Assembly: GCA_028705545.1 (NCBI GenBank)
Contig: JAQWDG010000142.1
Location: 1 to 5,165 of the forward strand
DNA from: Methanoregula sp.
Lineage (GTDB): Archaea; Halobacteriota; Methanomicrobia; Methanomicrobiales; Methanospirillaceae
Direction: 5' to 3'
DNA: 5,165 bases
In this document: in pieces, positions 1-5,165 of the stretch
How the letters are laid out: each line of letters opens with the position of its first letter
Position numbering within the stretch: the stretch's first letter is position 1
Made by a program: the position numbers and the translations under genes
Notes under the pieces: model-generated
Seen by the model: only the letters and a program-made list of their open reading frames with translations
Told to the model about the DNA's origin: nothing
Database searches by the model: none

Positions 1-69
1 TGCTGATTTGTGGTATTGGATATCACGTATTTCCTGTTAATGTTCGTCTGAATATTTCTCACAAATCAC

Positions 70-95
70 ATTCCTGCCCTTTTACGTGCAGGAAT
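70..95. repeat. 8-bp perfect inverted repeat, 10-nt loop
   Basis: ATTCCTGC at 70-77 is the exact reverse complement of GCAGGAAT at 88-95, with a 10-nt spacer at 78-87. It ends 28 nt before the first start codon. It could be an operator for a dimeric regulator, a hairpin in the 5' untranslated leader, or the tail of a terminator for a gene left of the window. No T-run follows the right arm, which argues against a simple terminator. The repeat is seen directly; its function is inferred. Confidence 0.5.
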
Positions 96-114
96 TCATC
101 CGCCCATACGAAAA

Positions 115-119
115 GGTGA
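115..119 (+). promoter_or_regulatory. Shine-Dalgarno site of the first gene
   Basis: GGTGA lies 4 nt before the ATG at 124. It is complementary to the CACCTCC-type 3' end of archaeal 16S rRNA and is a common ribosome binding site in methanogens. It supports the start at 124. Confidence 0.7.
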
Positions 120-123
120 CTTT

Positions 124-1248
124 ATGAACCCGCGGTATCTGACTTCAGTATCCGAGCTCGACAACCTCGTCGGGCTCTCTCCAAAAGAAAGAAACGATAT
201 GGAAAAAGTAACGGAAGTTTTCCCGTTCCGTGCAAACGAATACTATCTCTCGCTCATCGACTGGAAGGTCAGCCACGACCCCCTGCGCCGGATCGTTGTC
301 CCAGACATAAAAGAACTTGCACGCGGAGGCTGTGCAGACCCCTCGCACGAAAAGGACTTCACAAAACAGCCCGGCCTCCAGCACAAGTACAACCAGACCG
401 GCCTGTTGCTTCTCACCGATGTCTGCGGCGGGATCTGCCGGTTCTGTTTCCGGAAACGCCTTTTTATGTCCTGCAAGAGGGAGACCGTGCGGGATGTTTC
501 GGACAACATCGAATACATCCGCGAGCACAAGGAGATCACCAACGTACTTTTGACCGGCGGCGACCCGCTCACGCTTTCCACCAGTCAGCTCGAACCGGTC
601 TTAAAAGAGCTCCGCGAGATCGAGCACGTCAACATCATCCGGATCGGGAGCAAGATGCTCGCGTACAACCCGTACCGCATCATCAACGATCCCGAGCTCC
701 TTTCCGTCCTTTCCCGGTACAGCACCCCGGCAAAGCGGATCTATTTCATGGCGCATTTCAACCACCCCCGCGAGCTCACCCCGGTCTCGGTGCAGGCCGC
801 AGAAGCGTTACGAAATGCCGGTGTGGTTGTCGTCCACCAGACCCCGCTCCTTGCAGGGATCAACGACAATTCCCAGACGCTGACAACGCTTTTTAGGAAA
901 CTCTCGTTTGCCGGCATCTCGCCGTACTACGTCTTCCAGTGCCGGCCCACGACCGGCAACGCCGCGTTTGCCGTCCCGGTCGAACAGTCGTACGATTACA
1001 TCCAGCGATCGTGGCAGGCCTGTTCGGGGCTTGCGAAACGGGCACGCTTCGTAATGTCGCACGCAACCGGAAAGATCGAGGTCGTGGGAAAGACCGCGTC
1101 CCATATCTTCATGCGTTACCACCAGGCAGCCGACCCCGGGTCGATCGGGAAGTTCATGGTCTTTAAGTCAAACCCGCTCGCCCGCTGGTTCGACGATTAC
1201 AACCACCCGCTCACAGACTTCGAGCCAAAGAAGCTCTGGCTGTTTTAA
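124..1248 (+). CDS. KamA-family radical SAM aminomutase, possibly glutamate 2,3-aminomutase-like
   Basis: A 374-residue cytosolic protein of the lysine 2,3-aminomutase family. Seen: the radical SAM cluster motif CxxxCxxC (C101, C105, C108), R110 at the place of the KAM Arg that binds the substrate carboxylate, GGDP at 145-148, the HFNHPREL block at 211-218, and K317 in an ATGK motif matching the PLP-binding lysine (GGGGK in KAM). Different from lysine 2,3-aminomutase: the Asp in QCD that holds the lysine epsilon-ammonium is R274 (QCRP), the second Asp aligns with S312, and the C-terminal zinc cysteines are absent. Known from the family: glutamate 2,3-aminomutase has Lys and Asn in place of these two Asp residues. 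Inference: the substrate is probably not lysine, and an acidic amino acid such as glutamate is plausible, giving beta-glutamate. EpmB-type modification of EF-P is unlikely because archaea lack EF-P. The family call is firm; the substrate is open. The start is supported by GGTGA 4 nt upstream. Confidence 0.9.
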   Translation: MNPRYLTSVSELDNLVGLSPKERNDMEKVTEVFPFRANEYYLSLIDWKVSHDPLRRIVVPDIKELARGGCADPSHEKDFTKQPGLQHKYNQTGLLLLTDVCGGICRFCFRKRLFMSCKRETVRDVSDNIEYIREHKEITNVLLTGGDPLTLSTSQLEPVLKELREIEHVNIIRIGSKMLAYNPYRIINDPELLSVLSRYSTPAKRIYFMAHFNHPRELTPVSVQAAEALRNAGVVVVHQTPLLAGINDNSQTLTTLFRKLSFAGISPYYVFQCRPTTGNAAFAVPVEQSYDYIQRSWQACSGLAKRARFVMSHATGKIEVVGKTASHIFMRYHQAADPGSIGKFMVFKSNPLARWFDDYNHPLTDFEPKKLWLF

Positions 1249-1266
1249 GGGAGTGGACGGCGGACA

Positions 1267-2727
1267 ATGAACGATACAAAAGATACCGGGCATGAATCAG
1301 CCCGGCAGGATACCGGCGATCCTGCACGTCGTCGGTCCCTCTGGGAACTTGACCGGCTGAAAAATTCCCTGAGGGACCTCGCATCCGTGCTCCGGAGCAC
1401 AGCCCGGGGCGCCGAACAACCGATCGGGCCGGAGACTATCAGCCGGACAAGAGAAGAGACACGCATCCCCGAGTACTGGAAGGACTGGCGCTGGCAGGTC
1501 CGGCACGCAATCCGGGACCCGGACACCGTCTCCCGTCTGCTCGGGATTACCTTCTCACCAGAGGAGCGGGCGCAGATCCAAAAGACGATAGAAAAATTTC
1601 CGCTCTGCATCACGCCCTACTACCTCTCGCTCATCGATACCAAAGACTACAAGAACGATCCTGTCTTTAAGCAGGCATTTCCCTCGCCTGCCGAACTCAT
1701 CGTGGAAAACTACGAGCTTGCCGACCCGCTCTCGGAAGAAAAGGACAGCCCCTGCCCCTGCATCACGCACCGGTACCCGGACCGGGTCCTCTTTTTAGTC
1801 AGCAACACCTGCGCAATGTACTGCCGGCACTGCACGAGGAAGCGCAAAGTCGGCGATGTAGACTCGATCCCGAACCGGGAAGAGATCCTCGCGGGGATCG
1901 AGTACATTAAAAAAACACCGCAGATCCGCGACGTGCTCCTCTCGGGGGGCGACCCGTTCATGCTCTCGGACGATTACCTCGACTGGATCCTCACCGAACT
2001 CCAGGCAATCCCGCACGTTGAAGTGATCCGGATCGGGACCCGGGTGCCGGTCGTTTTACCGTACCGGGTGACCGACGAACTTGTCGCGATCTTAAAAAAA
2101 CACCACCCGCTCTGGGTGAACACGCAGTTCAACCATCCGCGGGAAATGACGGATTCGGCCCGTGCGGCTCTTGCAAAACTCGCCGATGCCGGCATCCCGC
2201 TCGGAAACCAGTCGGTCCTCCTTGCGGGGATAAACGACTGTCCCCGGATCATGAAAGAGCTCGTCCACGAACTCGTGAAAAACCGGGTCCGACCCTACTA
2301 TCTCTACCAGTGCGACCTCTCGGAAGGCATCAGCCATTTCCGCACGCCGGTCTCAAAAGGGATCGAGATCATGGAAAACCTCGTGGGCCACACGAGCGGG
2401 TTTGCCGTGCCGCGCTATGTGATCGATGCACCGGGCGGCGGCGGCAAAATCCCGATCTTCCCCAATTACCTCTTAACCTGGTCGGTCCACAAGGTCGTGC
2501 TGCGCAACTACGAGGGGATGATCTGCACCTACCAGGAGCCGGCCAATTACGAACGGATCTTCTGCAACGGCACCTGCGACACCTGCAAGCTCCAGCTCGA
2601 CACGTCCCGTGCGGACGAATCAAAGCTCGTCGGCGTTGCAAAACTGCTCGCAGACTACGATGAGACCACCACGCTTGTCCCGGAGAATACCGACCGGATG
2701 GAACGGAGACAGAACGATGACAGCTGA
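1267..2727 (+). CDS. ablA: L-lysine 2,3-aminomutase (AblA/KamA)
   Basis: A 486-residue radical SAM, PLP-dependent enzyme converting L-lysine to L-beta-lysine, the first step of N-epsilon-acetyl-beta-lysine synthesis. Every key residue I recall for Clostridium subterminale KAM is present at a constant offset of 57: cluster cysteines C182, C186, C189; R191 for the carboxylate; D350 (QCDLS) and D387 for the side-chain ammonium; K394 in PGGGGK for PLP. C325 and the trio C433, C437, C440 match the zinc site, the trio being spaced 3+2 rather than 1+2 residues apart. GGDP is at 227-230. The KAM-like fold begins near residue 70 (DWRWQV at 73-78); the preceding polar, Arg-rich segment is extra compared with the clostridial enzyme. 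ATG 1267 has only a moderate GGGAG (1249-1253) 13 nt upstream; GTG 1387 (codon 41) is the only other plausible start and has GAGGG at 1371-1375. An 18-nt gap separates it from the upstream paralogue. Confidence 0.95.
   Translation: MNDTKDTGHESARQDTGDPARRRSLWELDRLKNSLRDLASVLRSTARGAEQPIGPETISRTREETRIPEYWKDWRWQVRHAIRDPDTVSRLLGITFSPEERAQIQKTIEKFPLCITPYYLSLIDTKDYKNDPVFKQAFPSPAELIVENYELADPLSEEKDSPCPCITHRYPDRVLFLVSNTCAMYCRHCTRKRKVGDVDSIPNREEILAGIEYIKKTPQIRDVLLSGGDPFMLSDDYLDWILTELQAIPHVEVIRIGTRVPVVLPYRVTDELVAILKKHHPLWVNTQFNHPREMTDSARAALAKLADAGIPLGNQSVLLAGINDCPRIMKELVHELVKNRVRPYYLYQCDLSEGISHFRTPVSKGIEIMENLVGHTSGFAVPRYVIDAPGGGGKIPIFPNYLLTWSVHKVVLRNYEGMICTYQEPANYERIFCNGTCDTCKLQLDTSRADESKLVGVAKLLADYDETTTLVPENTDRMERRQNDDS
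2705..2708 (+). promoter_or_regulatory. Shine-Dalgarno site deciding the ablB start
   Basis: GGAG lies 8 nt before ATG 2717, inside the end of the aminomutase gene. This favours 2717 over the in-frame ATG at 2609, which would create a 119-nt overlap and add residues that look like a frame shadow of ablA. Confidence 0.65.
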
Positions 2728-3568
2728 CTCAATAGAAATTATCGGGAAAAGTACTGTCCAGCACGGCCATTTCAACAACCGAGCCTATGTGATGCGCCTC
2801 GACCCGGAGGATATTCCCGGGATCATCCCGCGTCTCGGGGCCCTTGCGGAAAAAAACGGGTACACGAAGATCGTGATCCGGGTCCCTCACGGGTCCGAAG
2901 AACCTTTTTTATCGGCCGGTTATGTCACCGAAGCCACGGTCCCCGGTTTCTACAACGGGACCGGGGCCGCCCTGTTCATGGGAAAGTTCATGGTCCCGGG
3001 CCGGGCGGTCAACCGCTGCCCCGAGCTCACCGGTGACGTCCTTTCCGTTGCCCGGGCACGCAGTGCCCCGGGCTTTCTCCCGCACCTCCAGCGGGCGTAC
3101 ACGCTCGTGCAGGCCGGGCCAGACGACGCCGAAACAATCGCAAGCCTCTACCGCGAAAACTTCGAGAGTTACCCGTTCCCGGTCTTTGACCCGGCATTTA
3201 TTAAGGAGACGATGGCGGGAGAGGTCCGGTACTTCTCTGTCCTGCACAACGGGGCGGTAGCAGCAGTGGCCTCCTGCGATGTCAATTCCCGGGCAATGAG
3301 CGCGGAGATGACAGACTTTGCAACCGACCTCCGTTACCGGGGCCGGGGATTTGCCGGCTGCCTGCTTGCCGCCATGGAAGAGCACCTTGCCGGACGGGGC
3401 GTCATTACCGCATTCACGATCGCCCGGGCCACGTCGTACCCGATGAACGTGACCTTTGCCCGGGCCGGCTACGGCTATGCCGGGACGCTCATCAACAACA
3501 CCAACATCTGCGGGACAATGGAGAGCATGAACGTCTGGTACAAGCGGCTTGACGGAGGCCGTGCATGA
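2717..3568 (+). CDS. ablB: Beta-lysine N6-acetyltransferase (AblB), GNAT family
   Basis: A 283-residue cytosolic acetyltransferase that transfers acetyl from acetyl-CoA to the epsilon-amino group of beta-lysine, yielding the osmolyte N-epsilon-acetyl-beta-lysine. Residues 1 to about 125 resemble the AblB-specific N-terminal part, with a segment of the type GYVTEATVPGFYNG (68-81) followed by FMGKF (87-91). A GNAT domain occupies about 128-277: the acetyl-CoA-binding motif A is RYRGRGFAG (206-214), and the conserved tail block runs from NTNICG (261-266) to ESMNVWYK (269-276). Its place directly after ablA, with an 11-nt overlap, is the known abl gene order and strongly supports the assignment. 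The start at 2717 is chosen on GGAG 8 nt upstream and on family-like length; an earlier in-frame ATG at 2609 is rejected. The stop overlaps the next start as ATGA. Confidence 0.93.
   Translation: MTADSIEIIGKSTVQHGHFNNRAYVMRLDPEDIPGIIPRLGALAEKNGYTKIVIRVPHGSEEPFLSAGYVTEATVPGFYNGTGAALFMGKFMVPGRAVNRCPELTGDVLSVARARSAPGFLPHLQRAYTLVQAGPDDAETIASLYRENFESYPFPVFDPAFIKETMAGEVRYFSVLHNGAVAAVASCDVNSRAMSAEMTDFATDLRYRGRGFAGCLLAAMEEHLAGRGVITAFTIARATSYPMNVTFARAGYGYAGTLINNTNICGTMESMNVWYKRLDGGRA
3554..3558 (+). promoter_or_regulatory. Shine-Dalgarno site of the mscS-type gene
   Basis: GGAGG, a strong match to the anti-SD sequence, lies 6 nt before ATG 3565 and inside the end of ablB. Together with the ATGA overlap it points to coupled translation. 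Confidence 0.7.
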
Positions 3569-4623
3569 TAGTACCCGGCTATTTCCACGCCGCGGTCACG
3601 GTACTTGCCGGCCTCATCCTTGCCGGGACAGCACACTTCGTGGTCCGCTGGCTCAAAAAGAAAGCCGATAACACCGAGACGCAGATTGACAACATCCTGC
3701 TCGAAGCGCTTGGAGGACCGCTCGTGGTCGGGATCATTGCCGTTTCGGTCTATGCGGCCCTGACCCGGTTCGATATCGTCCCCGAATCGTTGAGCTGGCT
3801 CATTACCGAACAGATCATCACTTCGGTCTTTATCCTGCTCGGGGCGTGGATCTGCTCGGCCTTCTCGTACAACTTCATCCGGATCTACGGGACGGTGATA
3901 GCAGAGAAGACCAAGACCGATCTTGACGACCGGCTCATCCCGCTTCTCGAAATCGCCGCAAAGTACCTGATCTGGTTTATCGCATTTTTGCTGATCCTTG
4001 CGACCTTCAATGTCGACATCACGCCGTTTCTCGCAGGCGCCGGGATCGCGGGCATCGCTGTCGCGCTCGCCGCACAGGACCTCCTCTCCAACTTCTTTAG
4101 CGGCGCGATCATCACGATGGACAAGCCGTTTGTGATCGGCGACCGTATCAGGTTCGACGATTATTTCGGGGATATCGTGAGCATCGGGCCAAGGAGCACG
4201 CGCTTAAAAACGCTCGACAACCAGATTGTCACGATCCCGAACTCGAAGATCACCTCGAATATTGTCGTCAACTATGCGCAGCCGGATATCAAGCTCAAGG
4301 TGCGGATCCCCTTCTCGGTTGCGTACGGCTCGAACATGCCCCGGGTAAAAAAGATCCTTCTCGAAGTTGCACGGGAAGCCCAGACCAAAACAACGTGGGT
4401 GCTTTCCGATCCGGCGCCCTCGGTCTACTTCCTCGAATTCGGGGAATCGAGCTTAAACGGCCAGCTCCTCCTCTGGACAAACAACTACGACAACTCCTGG
4501 GACGTGCAGGACTATGTCAACTCCCGGATCGACGAGCGGTTCCAGAAAGAAGGTATCGAGATCCCGTTCAAACAGGTTGACATTCACGTGCGGACCGGCG
4601 GAAATCCTCCGGGGGCAGCGTAA
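3565..4623 (+). CDS. MscS-family mechanosensitive ion channel
   Basis: A 352-residue membrane protein, close in length to the Methanocaldococcus jannaschii MscS-type channels (about 350-360). Hydrophobic segments at about 9-29, 50-68, 81-105 and 128-148 precede the pore helix at about 152-184. That helix aligns with E. coli MscS TM3: I164 and L168 fall at the positions of the gate residues L105 and L109, Q171 at Q112, and D172 replaces the kink glycine G113, as in many archaeal and bacterial relatives. The beta domain follows, with MDKPFVIGDRI (185-195) and IPNSKI (224-229), and then the cytoplasmic alpha/beta cage ending in IEIPFKQVDIH (331-341). The family role is opening under membrane tension on hypo-osmotic shock to release ions and small solutes. 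Its 4-nt overlap with ablB suggests it serves to vent the same osmolyte, but that is inferred; the channel itself is likely unselective. Confidence 0.93.
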   Translation: MIVPGYFHAAVTVLAGLILAGTAHFVVRWLKKKADNTETQIDNILLEALGGPLVVGIIAVSVYAALTRFDIVPESLSWLITEQIITSVFILLGAWICSAFSYNFIRIYGTVIAEKTKTDLDDRLIPLLEIAAKYLIWFIAFLLILATFNVDITPFLAGAGIAGIAVALAAQDLLSNFFSGAIITMDKPFVIGDRIRFDDYFGDIVSIGPRSTRLKTLDNQIVTIPNSKITSNIVVNYAQPDIKLKVRIPFSVAYGSNMPRVKKILLEVAREAQTKTTWVLSDPAPSVYFLEFGESSLNGQLLLWTNNYDNSWDVQDYVNSRIDERFQKEGIEIPFKQVDIHVRTGGNPPGAA

Positions 4624-5165
4624 TGGCAGTCGCCTCCGGGGTCCCCATTCCCTACCGGATCGTGGCCCTGATGCAGGAACAGAACCGGCTCTTTGCGTTC
4701 CCTCCGGATGCGCTTGCAGAAGAGATCAAAAAGACCGGGTTTTCCTGCACGCTCTGCGGGGCCTGCTGCACCCGGGCGGTCAACCGCCACGTCTTCCTCC
4801 TGGACCGGGATGTGGAGGCCGTACAGGCTATCGACCCCGGTGCGTACCGCCCCGCCCCGGACCCGGAGTTCTGCGATAAAAACGGCACGCTCTACGATTC
4901 CGGTTACGCGCTTGTCATGGACGGTGACGGCGGGGCCTGCCGGTTCCTCAACACCGACAGCAACCGCTGCCGGATTTACGGGGACCGGTTCTCGGTCTGC
5001 CGGATCTACCCGCACATGTTACGGAGGGCAGCGGGGGAATCGGACGATCATGGCTGGTGCACGTTTGCGCGGAAGAGCGAACACGGGGAGTACGGCGCCA
5101 AAATCCCTGACGAGACCTGCATGGCACTCGCCCGCAAAGTCCTCGAATACGAGCACGGCTTCCTC
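4623..5165 (+). CDS. CxxCxxCC-type (YkgJ family) cysteine-cluster protein, 3' end outside window
   Basis: An open frame begins at ATG 4623, sharing one base with the stop of the channel gene (TAATG), and runs without a stop for 181 codons to the window edge, so the protein is incomplete. It starts with a short basic and hydrophobic stretch and then shows CTLCGACC at 42-49 (C42, C45, C48, C49), the signature of the YkgJ/PF03692 putative zinc- or iron-chelating domain. Further cysteines are C84, C106, C116, C126, C146 and C166; CRIYG (116-120) and CRIYP (126-130) form a repeated block typical of the family. No membrane segment is visible. The molecular function of the family is not established; an iron-sulfur or zinc site is the usual guess. 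No good Shine-Dalgarno site precedes the ATG, so translation probably depends on coupling to the channel gene. A role in cluster supply to the two radical SAM enzymes is possible but unproven. Confidence 0.85.
   Translation, partial: MAVASGVPIPYRIVALMQEQNRLFAFPPDALAEEIKKTGFSCTLCGACCTRAVNRHVFLLDRDVEAVQAIDPGAYRPAPDPEFCDKNGTLYDSGYALVMDGDGGACRFLNTDSNRCRIYGDRFSVCRIYPHMLRRAAGESDDHGWCTFARKSEHGEYGAKIPDETCMALARKVLEYEHGFL

Larger units (their letters stand above)
1..123 (+). promoter_or_regulatory. Leader/intergenic region upstream of the operon
   Basis: This stretch is visibly richer in A+T than the genes that follow and holds no convincing coding sequence. It should carry the promoter of the five-gene unit because no comparable gap exists further downstream. 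The best TATA-like run I can see is GAATATTT at 50-57, which is a poor match to the archaeal TATA consensus; if it is used, transcription would start near 76-82. An inverted repeat at 70-95 and repeated ATCAC and TTCCTG blocks also lie here. The exact promoter position is a guess. Confidence 0.4.

Noticed and set aside
3..119. Frame open across the leader (38 codons ending in TGA at 117-119), which could be the tail of an upstream gene
   Set aside because: Codon choice and base composition are unlike the operon genes, the translation shows no recognisable motif, and it would have to cover the inverted repeat and the likely promoter.
2092..2100. TTA-AAA-AAA in ablA, an A-AAA-AAA slippery heptamer suggesting a programmed -1 frameshift
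   Set aside because: The zero frame continues through conserved catalytic residues D350, D387 and K394, and nothing supports a functional shifted product; A-rich Lys-Lys codons explain it.
2369..2641. Antisense open frame of 90 codons inside ablA
   Set aside because: The product is extremely Arg/Cys-rich with no recognisable fold, a typical mirror of GC-rich coding sequence on the other strand.
2609..2716. Upstream in-frame ATG that would lengthen AblB by 36 residues
   Set aside because: It lies deep inside ablA, the added residues look like a frame shadow, and ATG 2717 has GGAG at good spacing and gives family-like length.
4514..4879. Alternative plus-strand open frame spanning the end of the channel gene and the start of the next gene
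   Set aside because: It conflicts with the clear MscS C-terminus and with the frame from 4623 that carries the CxxCxxCC motif; its product is low-complexity Pro/Arg/Gly-rich sequence.
4584..5015. Antisense open frame of 143 codons opposite the cysteine-cluster gene
   Set aside because: No motif, no credible ribosome binding site seen, and the plus strand has a recognisable family signature over the same bases.

Overview
The window reads as one compact, co-directional (+ strand) archaeal operon for making and handling beta-amino-acid osmolytes. The organism is most likely a methanogenic euryarchaeon, probably of the Methanomicrobiales (Methanoregula-like); this is inferred, not shown. The grounds are an ablA-ablB pair, which in archaea is typical of methanogens making N-epsilon-acetyl-beta-lysine, archaeal-type Shine-Dalgarno signals (GGTGA, GGAG, GGAGG), and GC-rich codon usage rich in CGG, ATC and CTC.

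Layout: positions 1-123 are a less GC-rich leader with no convincing gene but with a perfect inverted repeat and repeated sequence blocks. Then follow (1) 124-1248, a KamA-family radical SAM aminomutase paralogue with an altered substrate pocket; (2) 1267-2727, a canonical lysine 2,3-aminomutase (AblA) with an N-terminal extension; (3) 2717-3568, beta-lysine N6-acetyltransferase (AblB); (4) 3565-4623, an MscS-type mechanosensitive channel; (5) 4623 to the window end, a cysteine-cluster protein of the CxxCxxCC (YkgJ) type, cut off by the window edge. The gaps and overlaps are 18 nt, then overlaps of 11, 4 and 1 nt, so translational coupling is likely.

How the genes may work together: AblA moves the alpha-amino group of L-lysine to the beta carbon and AblB acetylates the epsilon-amino group, giving the compatible solute N-epsilon-acetyl-beta-lysine. 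The MscS channel could release solute when osmolarity falls. The first aminomutase keeps the radical SAM cysteines, the carboxylate-binding Arg and a probable PLP lysine, but carries Arg and probably Ser where lysine 2,3-aminomutase has the two Asp residues that hold the lysine side-chain ammonium. It may therefore act on an acidic substrate such as glutamate; beta-glutamate is a known methanogen osmolyte. That idea and the role of the cysteine-cluster protein are the main open points.
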